Shown one piece after another: positions 1 to 6,030 of a DNA stretch of 17,495 nt (position 1 is the stretch's first letter; each line of letters opens with the position of its first letter). The notes below the pieces were generated by a model. That model saw only the letters and a program-made list of their open reading frames with translations. It had not been told where the DNA came from and ran no database searches. The stretch spans positions 1-17,495 of the forward strand of contig JAWXBM010000128.1 in NCBI GenBank assembly GCA_034440115.1. Direction: 5' to 3'. The DNA comes from JAWXBM01 sp034440115 (GTDB lineage Bacteria; Pseudomonadota; Gammaproteobacteria; Xanthomonadales; SZUA-36). The position numbers were made by a program, and so were the translations under genes.

Positions 1-16
1 CGCTGGGTCAAACTCA
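1..16 (-). CDS. Possible first codons of the gene after kdsA (partial)
   Basis: Reading leftwards from kdsA, an ATG at position 16 is followed by codons for S-L-T-Q before the window ends. An AGGA-type ribosome binding site, supplied by the last 22-bp repeat unit, lies about six bases before it. Only five codons are visible, so the gene cannot be identified. In many gammaproteobacteria eno follows kdsA, which makes enolase the default guess, but these residues neither support nor exclude it. Confidence 0.3.
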
Positions 17-23
17 TAACAAT

Positions 24-111
24 CCTAAGGAGCATTCTTGCTCACCCTAAGGAGCATTCTTGCTCACCCTAAGGAGCATTCTTGCTCACCCTAAGGAGCG
101 CTCTTGCTTAC
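24..111. repeat. 22-bp tandem array (4 units) over the kdsA 3' end
   Basis: Units begin at 24, 46, 68 and 90 on the plus strand. The first three share CCTAAGGAGCATTCTTGCTC and the fourth (90-111) is slightly diverged and lies in kdsA. On the coding (minus) strand each unit reads GTG AGC AAG AAT GCT CCT TAG plus one G, matching the last kdsA codons (V-S-K-S-A-P-stop). The array thus looks like three downstream copies of the kdsA terminus. Each copy outside the gene contains a perfect 5-bp stem with a 4-nt loop (GAGCA-AGAA-TGCTC), so the kdsA mRNA would end in three identical small hairpins. No T-run follows, so an intrinsic terminator is not indicated. Confidence 0.95.
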
Positions 112-906
112 TTGATCCAGAGCCTTCAGGGTTTCCAACAAACCCTCCAATTGGCCCAAAGGCCAGGCGTTAGGGCCATCTGAAAGTGCTTTATCCGGAT
201 CGGGATGGGTTTCCATAAACACACCAGAAACACCCACTGCCACCGCAGCACGTGCCAGCACCGGCACGAATTCCCGCTGCCCACCGGACGTACTGCCCTG
301 TCCACCAGGTAATTGCACCGAATGTGTGGCATCGAATACTACCGGACAGCCGGTTGCGCGCATCACTGCCAACGAACGCATATCCGAAACCAGGTTGTTA
401 TAGCCGAAGGAAGCGCCGCGTTCGCAGACCATAATCTGCTCATTGCCCGCAGCACGGGCTTTATCCACCACGTTACCCATTTCCCACGGGCTGAGGAATT
501 GCCCTTTCTTGATGTTTACCGGAATACCGGTTTGCGCCACGCGGGTGATGAAATTGGTCTGGCGGCAAAGGAAGGCAGGTGTTTGCAGCACATCGACCAC
601 GGCGGCGACAGCCGCCAAATCAGTATCTTCATGCACATCGGTGAGCACCGGCACGCCGATCTGCTGTTTGACAGCCGCTAAAATACGCAGGCCTTCATCC
701 ACGCCCAGGCCACGAAAACTCTGCCCGGACGAACGATTGGCCTTGTCAAAAGACGATTTGTAGATAAAGGGTAGATCCAGCCGATGGCAGATTTCTTTTA
801 ATGTGCCAGCGGTATCCATGGCCAGTTGTTCCGATTCAATAACACAGGGCCCGGCAATCAGAAAAAACGGTTTATCCGGGCCAACTTCGAATCCGCAGAG
901 TTTCAC
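91..906 (-). CDS. kdsA: 3-deoxy-D-manno-octulosonate 8-phosphate synthase (KDO-8-P synthase)
   Basis: KdsA condenses phosphoenolpyruvate with arabinose 5-phosphate to KDO-8-phosphate, the precursor of the inner-core sugar of lipopolysaccharide; it is cytoplasmic. The 271-residue protein (E. coli about 284) is a complete DAHP/KDO synthase TIM barrel, with KANRSS near 55-60 and the DATHSVQ and ETHPDPDKA segments. I chose the GTG at 906: translation then begins KLCGFEVGPDKPFFLIAGP, as family members do, while an in-frame ATG further upstream (1071) lies inside pyrG and would add 55 unrelated residues. A weak GAG precedes the GTG. Cys21, His195, Glu232 and Asp243 have the same spacing as the metal ligands of the Aquifex enzyme, which indicates the metal-dependent class; E. 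coli KdsA has Asn at the Cys position. It follows pyrG by 10 bp and is probably cotranscribed. Confidence 0.97.
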   Translation of the reverse strand: MKLCGFEVGPDKPFFLIAGPCVIESEQLAMDTAGTLKEICHRLDLPFIYKSSFDKANRSSGQSFRGLGVDEGLRILAAVKQQIGVPVLTDVHEDTDLAAVAAVVDVLQTPAFLCRQTNFITRVAQTGIPVNIKKGQFLSPWEMGNVVDKARAAGNEQIMVCERGASFGYNNLVSDMRSLAVMRATGCPVVFDATHSVQLPGGQGSTSGGQREFVPVLARAAVAVGVSGVFMETHPDPDKALSDGPNAWPLGQLEGLLETLKALDQVSKSAP

Positions 907-916
907 AGCCCGAGTC

Positions 917-2569
917 TCATATTCTGGCAACCTGAGCTGGCAGTTCGCCCTGTTGTGAGCGCAAGGCTGCTTCGATAAATCCGGTAAACAGCGGATGACC
1001 TGCTCGCGGTGTGGAAGTAAATTCCGGGTGGAACTGGCAAGCCACAAACCACGGGTGTGTCGGTAGCTCAATCATTTCCACCAGCGTTTCATCCATCGAC
1101 ATACCGGACAAAACCATGCCGTGCTTCTGCATCTCATCGCGGTAGTGGTTGTTGAACTCATAACGATGACGGTGCCGTTCGGTAATGATTTCCTGGCCGT
1201 AAAGCTGGCGTGACAGGGAGCCTTCGCGCAATCGGCAGCGTTGCCCGCCCAGCCGCATGGTGCCACCCATATCGGAATCTTCATGGCGCGTTTCCACTTT
1301 GCCGCTGCCATCCAGCCACTCGGTAATCAGGCCAATGACCGGGTGCGGCGTCTGCGGGGCAATTTCCGTGGTATTGGCGCCCTTCAAGCCACACACGTTA
1401 CGCGCAAACTCCACCACCGCAGCTTGCATGCCATAGCAAATCCCCAGGTAAGGTATATTGTTTTCGCGCCCATACTTGATGGCGTTCACCTTGCCTTCAA
1501 AGCCGCGCTCGCCAAAGCCGCCTGGCACCAGGATGGCATCGACACCTTCGAGCTGGCTCAAGTCACCACCGTCCAGACCGTCAGATTCAATGCGCTTGAG
1601 TTTGACATGAATTCGTTGCCGCAGGCCACCATGCGCCAGAGCTTCGGTCAATGACTTGTAGGCATCGGCATGCTCAACGTATTTGCCCACCACGGCTACC
1701 GTCACTTCGAAGCGGGTGTTGATACTGCGATCCACCACTTCACGCCAGTCGTCCAGGTTGGCCGGCCCGGCTGTGAGGCCCAGCCGTTCTACCACAATAT
1801 CGTCCAGACCCTGCTCATGCAGCATGACCGGAATGTCGTAAATACCATTCTTCGCGTCCAGTGCAGAAATCACCGCCTTGGTGGGCACATTGGTAAACAG
1901 CGCGATCTTGCTGCGCTCAGCTTCTGTCAGCGCAAACTCTGAGCGGCACAATAAAACATCGGCCTGTATCCCGATAGAGCGCAATTCCTTCACCGAATGC
2001 TGGGTGGGTTTGGTCTTGATTTCATTGGCCGCGCGCAAATAAGGCACCAGTGTAAGGTGCATGAACATGGCATTGCGGCCATATTCCACACCCAGTTGCC
2101 GTATGGCTTCGAGAAAAGGCAGGGATTCGATATCGCCCACCGTGCCACCTATCTCAATCAGCGCCACGTCATAACCTTCAGCGGCCTTTACGACCCATTG
2201 CTTGATTTCGTCGGTGATATGCGGGATCACCTGGACGGTAGCACCCAGATAATCGCCACGGCGCTCTTTCATAATCACATTGTTGTAAATCCGCCCGGTG
2301 GTGCAGTTGTTCAACTGGCTCATGCGGGTGTGGATAAAGCGCTCATAGTGGCCGAGGTCGAGGTCGGTTTCCGCGCCATCCTGGGTGACAAACACTTCAC
2401 CATGCTGGAATGGGCTCATAGTGCCTGGATCGACATTCAGGTAGGGATCCAGCTTGACCATGGTGACTTTGAGGCCACGCGATTCGAGAATGGCCGCAAG
2501 AGATGCAGCAGAAAGCCCCTTGCCTAATGAGGAAACTACGCCGCCGGTAACAAAAATAAGAGAAGCCAT
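917..2569 (-). CDS. pyrG: CTP synthase (glutamine-hydrolysing)
   Basis: PyrG aminates UTP to CTP using ATP and glutamine-derived ammonia, the last step of pyrimidine nucleotide synthesis. The 550-residue length fits the family. The N-terminal synthetase domain (about 1-266) opens with FVTGGVVSSLGKG and has the KLDPYLNVDPGTMSP nucleotide and UTP region. The C-terminal class I glutamine amidotransferase domain shows the nucleophile Cys378 in GICYGMQ and the His514/Glu516 pair in FHPEF. The oxyanion-loop region near PGGFGERG (349-356) is intact. The ATG at 2569 has an AAAAGG-type ribosome binding site about eight bases upstream; a weak 4-bp hairpin (2576-2587) could cover it. kdsA follows directly, an arrangement common in gammaproteobacteria and sensible because KDO is activated with CTP. 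The gene diverges from parE. Confidence 0.98.
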   Translation of the reverse strand: MASLIFVTGGVVSSLGKGLSAASLAAILESRGLKVTMVKLDPYLNVDPGTMSPFQHGEVFVTQDGAETDLDLGHYERFIHTRMSQLNNCTTGRIYNNVIMKERRGDYLGATVQVIPHITDEIKQWVVKAAEGYDVALIEIGGTVGDIESLPFLEAIRQLGVEYGRNAMFMHLTLVPYLRAANEIKTKPTQHSVKELRSIGIQADVLLCRSEFALTEAERSKIALFTNVPTKAVISALDAKNGIYDIPVMLHEQGLDDIVVERLGLTAGPANLDDWREVVDRSINTRFEVTVAVVGKYVEHADAYKSLTEALAHGGLRQRIHVKLKRIESDGLDGGDLSQLEGVDAILVPGGFGERGFEGKVNAIKYGRENNIPYLGICYGMQAAVVEFARNVCGLKGANTTEIAPQTPHPVIGLITEWLDGSGKVETRHEDSDMGGTMRLGGQRCRLREGSLSRQLYGQEIITERHRHRYEFNNHYRDEMQKHGMVLSGMSMDETLVEMIELPTHPWFVACQFHPEFTSTPRAGHPLFTGFIEAALRSQQGELPAQVARI

Positions 2570-2653
2570 GCCAGAACCTTTTTAGGTGGATGAATGCAGT
2601 TGAAGTTTCTGATGATTTCTTGATCAGAGCTTCCGCGCAAGTTCTGGAAGGGC

Positions 2654-2682
2654 ATTTTAGCCCAAGCTACTCGTTGTTGCTA
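2654..2682 (-). promoter_or_regulatory. Candidate pyrG promoter
   Basis: On the minus strand TAAAAT (2654-2659) is a five-of-six match to the -10 box. It is preceded at 17 bp by a poor -35 (TAGCAA, 2677-2682). The -10 sits exactly inside a short dyad, GGGC-N6-GCCC (2650-2663), which could be an operator or chance. It lies about 85 bp upstream of the pyrG ATG. Confidence 0.25.
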
Positions 2683-2832
2683 AACCTTTACACCATTAAT
2701 TTTGGCTTTTGCCCGGAAAATCGCATCAGCACTGAATTCCTGACCCGGCTATTTTACTAGTGCATCATGCTGCCTTGAAATTCCGCGACAAACCGGCGAA
2801 CATCGCGCAAGCTTGGTGACGATGTCAGGCAA

Positions 2833-2880
2833 GGCACAACCCAGGACACGACCCAAGATACGACCCAAGACACGACACGG
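2833..2880. repeat. 12-bp tandem array (4 units) upstream of parE
   Basis: Four consecutive 12-bp units (2833, 2845, 2857, 2869) follow the pattern GACACGACCCAA. The middle two differ by one base; the first and last are more diverged. The array ends 18 bp before the parE start codon, so copy number would change the length of the parE leader or its promoter spacing. Confidence 0.85.
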
Positions 2881-2898
2881 CCACATTAACGGAATCCA

Positions 2899-4782
2899 AT
2901 GAGCAATCAATACCAGGCCAGTGACATCGAGGTCCTGACGGGACTCGATCCGGTCAAACGTCGGCCGGGCATGTACACCGATACTTCAAGGCCCAATCAC
3001 CTGGCCATGGAAGTGATAGACAACAGTGTCGACGAGGCACTGGCAGGCCATGCCCGGCACATTGCTGTCATCGCTTATGATGACGGTTCGGTTGAAGTCA
3101 GCGACGATGGCCGTGGTATGCCGGTCGATATCCACCCAGAACAGAAAATCCCCGGCGTGGAGCTAATACTCACTCGCTTGCATGCCGGTGGTAAATTCTC
3201 CGACAAAAATTACCAGTTTGCCGGAGGCTTGCATGGAGTCGGCGTTTCAGTGGTCAACGCGTTGTCCAGCAAACTGGAAATCTGGGTCAAGCGCGAAGGC
3301 AATGAACACTTCATGACTTTTGCCAACGGCGACAAAGCCAGCGAGCTATCCGTTGTAGGATCGGTTGGTCAGCGCAATACCGGCACACGCATTCGTTTCT
3401 GGCCCGATGCCAAATACTTCGATTCGCCCAATTTTTCCATGCCAAGGCTGCGCCACTTATTGCGTGCCAAGGCGGTGCTCTGCCCGGGCTTGATGGTCAG
3501 CCTGAAGATCGATAAAACCGCCGAGAAGGAAGAATGGTGTTACCAGGATGGCCTGGCGGATTACCTCAGCACTGAACTCACCGATTACACCTGTTTGCCA
3601 CAAGAGCCCTGTACCGGTCATATGAAAGGGGTGGATTCAGAAGCCAGATGGGCGATTTGCTGGCTGCCTGAAGGCGGACTGCTACAGGAAAGTTATGTCA
3701 ACCTGATTCCGACCGTGCAGGGCGGCACGCATGTCAATGGTTTCCGAACTGGTGTCGTTGAAGCTCTGCGCGAGTTTTGCGAACTACACAGCTTGCTGCC
3801 GCGTGGATTGCGTTTGGCACCGGAAGATGTCTGGGACAAGGTGGCCTACATCCTGTCAGTCAAACTCAGCGATCCACAATTCAGCGGCCAGACCAAGGAG
3901 CGCCTGTCGTCGCGCGCTTGCGCCGCATTTGTGTCCGGCATTATCAAGGATGCTTTCAGCCTGTGGCTGAACACACATGTTTCAGATGGTCACGCGATTG
4001 CACAACTGGCCATCGACAATGCACAAAAGCGGCTGAAATCCGCCAAAAAAGTAGTGCGTAAGAAAGTCACCTCGGGCCCAGCCCTGCCCGGCAAACTGGC
4101 CGATTGCAGTTCGCAGGACCTGGCACGCACGGAACTGTTCCTGGTAGAAGGCGATTCCGCCGGTGGCTCGGCCAAACAGGCGCGCAACCGCGAATACCAG
4201 GCCATCCTGCCGCTGCGTGGCAAGATCCTTAACACCTGGGAAGTGGAATCGGACTCGGTGCTGAGCAACCAGGAGGTGCACGATATTTCCGTAGCGATCG
4301 GTGTTGATCCCGGCTCGAACCACATTGCCGAACTGCGTTACGGTAAGGTAATTATCCTGGCAGATGCCGACTCGGATGGCCTGCACATTGCCACCTTACT
4401 GGCAGCGCTGTTTCTCAAGCATTTCACCGCGCTGGTGGAAACCGGGCATATCTTTGTGGCCATGCCGCCGCTGTACCGCATCGATGTAGGCAAGGAAACT
4501 TACTATGCACTGGATGATGAAGAACGTAAAGGCATACACGAACGCATTGCCGCTGAAGGCAAAAAGGGTAAAGTGACCGAAACCCGTTTTAAAGGTCTGG
4601 GCGAGATGAACCCATTGCAACTGCGGGAAAGTACGGTGGACCCTGATACGCGGCGGCTGGTGCAACTCACGGTAGAGAGCCACACTGCCACCAACCTGGT
4701 AATGGACATGTTGCTGGGCAAAAAGCGTGCCGGAGACCGGAAAATCTGGCTGGAAGAAAAAGGTAATCTGGCTACAATTTGA
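2899..4782 (+). CDS. parE: DNA topoisomerase IV subunit B
   Basis: ParE is the ATPase subunit of topoisomerase IV, which with ParC decatenates daughter chromosomes. The 627 residues match E. coli ParE (630) rather than the longer gammaproteobacterial GyrB. The GHKL ATPase domain shows Glu38 and Asn42 in MEVIDNSVDEAL, DDGRGMP at 69-75, the GGLHGVGV lid at 109-116 and Lys334 in QTKERL. The TOPRIM domain has FLVEGDSAGG with Glu417 and the metal-binding DADSD at 489-493, then KGLGEMNP near the C-terminus. The neighbours make this call firm: parC lies in the same orientation 1.2 kb downstream, separated by two small genes. The ATG at 2899 gives the standard N-terminus. Confidence 0.97.
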   Translation: MSNQYQASDIEVLTGLDPVKRRPGMYTDTSRPNHLAMEVIDNSVDEALAGHARHIAVIAYDDGSVEVSDDGRGMPVDIHPEQKIPGVELILTRLHAGGKFSDKNYQFAGGLHGVGVSVVNALSSKLEIWVKREGNEHFMTFANGDKASELSVVGSVGQRNTGTRIRFWPDAKYFDSPNFSMPRLRHLLRAKAVLCPGLMVSLKIDKTAEKEEWCYQDGLADYLSTELTDYTCLPQEPCTGHMKGVDSEARWAICWLPEGGLLQESYVNLIPTVQGGTHVNGFRTGVVEALREFCELHSLLPRGLRLAPEDVWDKVAYILSVKLSDPQFSGQTKERLSSRACAAFVSGIIKDAFSLWLNTHVSDGHAIAQLAIDNAQKRLKSAKKVVRKKVTSGPALPGKLADCSSQDLARTELFLVEGDSAGGSAKQARNREYQAILPLRGKILNTWEVESDSVLSNQEVHDISVAIGVDPGSNHIAELRYGKVIILADADSDGLHIATLLAALFLKHFTALVETGHIFVAMPPLYRIDVGKETYYALDDEERKGIHERIAAEGKKGKVTETRFKGLGEMNPLQLRESTVDPDTRRLVQLTVESHTATNLVMDMLLGKKRAGDRKIWLEEKGNLATI

Positions 4783-4827
4783 AAACTAACCTACAACCAG
4801 GCGCAGACCACCAGAGGAAGGCACATT

Positions 4828-5190
4828 ATGAGTGATAGCCAACACATTGAGAAAATCATCCGTGAATATTTTGCCGCCGTCCCTGCGGGCGGGGTGCAGA
4901 ATCTGGAATTGGCCGAAGGCATCGAAGTAACCGGACCCATGCTGCCCGAACCCATGCACGGTGCTGAGGCAGTAAGTGAGTATCTACAGCAGATCGCGCC
5001 GTTTATCTCCCATGCTGAAGTGCTGGAAATCGTAATCGACCGAAATTCTGCTGCCGTGCGGGCACTGATTCACAGCATCAATGGAGTAGCAGTTGAAGGG
5101 GCGTTCTTTTTCCGTGTCTACCAGGGCCAGATCAGCCGTGTGCGCTCCTTATTCGACACTCGTGAATTACTGGCTGGCGGCGCTGCCTGA
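4828..5190 (+). CDS. SnoaL/NTF2-like domain protein
   Basis: This is a 120-residue single-domain protein with the alpha+beta pattern of the SnoaL-like NTF2 superfamily: an N-terminal helix (HIEKIIREYFAAV), a region ending in GAEAVSEYLQQIAPFI, then alternating strands, with the usual FFFRVYQGQISRVRSLFDTREL near the end. Such domains bind small hydrophobic ligands as isomerases, hydrolases or carriers, and the specific substrate cannot be told from sequence. No signal peptide or membrane segment is visible. A good ribosome binding site (GAGGAAGG) precedes the ATG. The gene starts 45 bp after parE and 39 bp before the RraA-like gene in the same direction, so it is probably cotranscribed with both; a shared role with the RraA-like protein is possible but unproven. 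Confidence 0.75.
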   Translation: MSDSQHIEKIIREYFAAVPAGGVQNLELAEGIEVTGPMLPEPMHGAEAVSEYLQQIAPFISHAEVLEIVIDRNSAAVRALIHSINGVAVEGAFFFRVYQGQISRVRSLFDTRELLAGGAA

Positions 5191-5229
5191 AATCATCCTC
5201 TATCGGGAAAACAGAATGGACTCAAATTC

Positions 5230-5838
5230 ATGAATATTGGGCAATTTGCCAGCACCACCTGGGCCGATGTGCTGGAACGCAAGCAGATCATGGATTTTGG
5301 CATTCGCCCCTTGTGGGGCGGCATGCCACGCATTGCCGGACCCGCCTACCCGGTAGCCTGTGCGCCGGGTGACAACCTGATGTTGCATGCGGCCATTTAT
5401 CGCGCACCTGCTGGTTCGGTGGTCGTGGTTCAGGCGGGCGATCTGGATTACGCCGTTGCCGGTGGCAATGTCTGTGCCACGGCGCAGAAAAACGGCATCG
5501 CCGGTTTTGTGCTCGATGGGCTGATACGCGACCTGGGTGAAATTCGCGACTGTCGGTTCCCGGTATTTGCCCGCGGCCTGATTCCCAAGGCAGGTGGCAA
5601 GCACGGCGAAGGCATACTCAATGGCATAGTCACTTGTGGTGGTGTGAAGGTAAGTCCGGGTGATTGGGTGATTGCTGACGAGGAAGGCATAGTCGTGGTT
5701 CCAGAGGAGCGTCTGGTAGAGCGCTACGAGGCTGCCGCCAGCAAAGATGCCAGGGATAAGTCACAAAACCTGGACGAATGGGAAGCCCGCCATCGCGCCA
5801 GCGTTGAGGCCATTTTGGCCAACAAAGGGCTGGCCTGA
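5230..5838 (+). CDS. RraA-family protein, possible 4-hydroxy-4-methyl-2-oxoglutarate aldolase-like enzyme
   Basis: The 202-residue protein has the RraA/HMG-aldolase fold signatures: PGDNL (47-51), the AGGN loop (77-80), DGLIRD with Arg100 and Asp101, and GDWVIADEEGIVVVP (144-158). Gly79 through Glu104 fits the pattern G-X20-R-D-X2-E that I recall for RraA-type proteins with aldolase or oxaloacetate decarboxylase activity; Pseudomonas HMG/CHA aldolase has Asp at the first position. It is longer than E. coli RraA (161 residues) and carries a charged C-terminal helix, so an enzyme of the HMG-aldolase/decarboxylase type is likelier than a pure RNase E inhibitor. The ATG at 5230 lacks a good ribosome binding site. 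The last two codons and stop form the first unit of a 13-bp tandem array. Confidence 0.8.
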   Translation: MNIGQFASTTWADVLERKQIMDFGIRPLWGGMPRIAGPAYPVACAPGDNLMLHAAIYRAPAGSVVVVQAGDLDYAVAGGNVCATAQKNGIAGFVLDGLIRDLGEIRDCRFPVFARGLIPKAGGKHGEGILNGIVTCGGVKVSPGDWVIADEEGIVVVPEERLVERYEAAASKDARDKSQNLDEWEARHRASVEAILANKGLA

Positions 5839-5946
5839 TCAACTGGCCTGGTCAACTGGCCTGGTCAACTGGCCTGGTCAACTGGCCTGGTTGGCTGGCC
5901 TGGTTGGCTGGCCTGGTCGGCTGGCCTGACCAATGGACCTGACCAG
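5830..5946. repeat. 13-bp tandem array (8-9 units) after the RraA-like gene
   Basis: Units start every 13 bp from 5830. The first, CTGGCCTGATCAA, holds the last codons and TGA stop of the RraA-like gene. Units 2-4 are identical (CTGGCCTGGTCAA), 5-7 vary in the last four bases (TTGG, TTGG, TCGG), 8 is CTGGCCTGACCAA, and 5934-5946 is a degenerate ninth. Any GCCTGGTC can pair with GACCAGGC at 5941-5948; the nearest copy (5911-5918) would form an 8-bp stem with a 22-nt loop. No T-run follows. Identical central units and diverged flanks are typical of expansion by slippage. Confidence 0.95.
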
Positions 5947-5985
5947 GCTTCGCCAGAAAAACACGTTTGTCATAAATCAATTCCG

Positions 5986-6005
5986 GCAGGCTGATGTGCA
6001 GGCTG
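5986..6005 (+). repeat. Short direct repeat GCAGGCTG x2 before parC
   Basis: GCAGGCTG occurs at 5986-5993 and again at 5998-6005, a 12-bp period. It ends 25 bp before the parC start codon. It is short enough to be chance, but it fits the tandem-duplication habit of this region's spacers. Confidence 0.5.
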
Positions 6006-6030
6006 CCCGTTACCACATGAGTAATCTGCT

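Larger units (their letters stand above)
2570..2898. other. Divergent intergenic region between pyrG and parE
   Basis: This 329-bp spacer must hold the promoters of both pyrG (leftward) and parE (rightward). It contains one weak pyrG promoter candidate and a 12-bp tandem array near parE, both listed separately. I found no convincing ORF, RNA gene or strong promoter for parE. The start of parE (2899) has only a GGA about six bases upstream as a ribosome binding site. Confidence 0.6.

Noticed and set aside
24..111. CRISPR array
   Set aside because: The 22-bp units are directly adjacent with no unique spacers and derive from the kdsA 3' end, so this is a tandem repeat.
907..1071. 55-codon N-terminal extension of kdsA to an upstream ATG
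   Set aside because: The extension overlaps pyrG in another frame and has no family counterpart; the GTG at 906 gives the normal KdsA start.
5216..5233. Five-codon upstream ORF (M-D-S-N-S) overlapping the RraA-like start as ATGA
   Set aside because: It is too short to judge, lacks a ribosome binding site and is expected by chance.
5747..5929. 60-codon frame across the 13-bp array with a W/G/L-rich repetitive tail
   Set aside because: It is out of frame with the RraA-like gene and its repetitive C-terminus simply translates the tandem array. There is no separate ribosome binding site.
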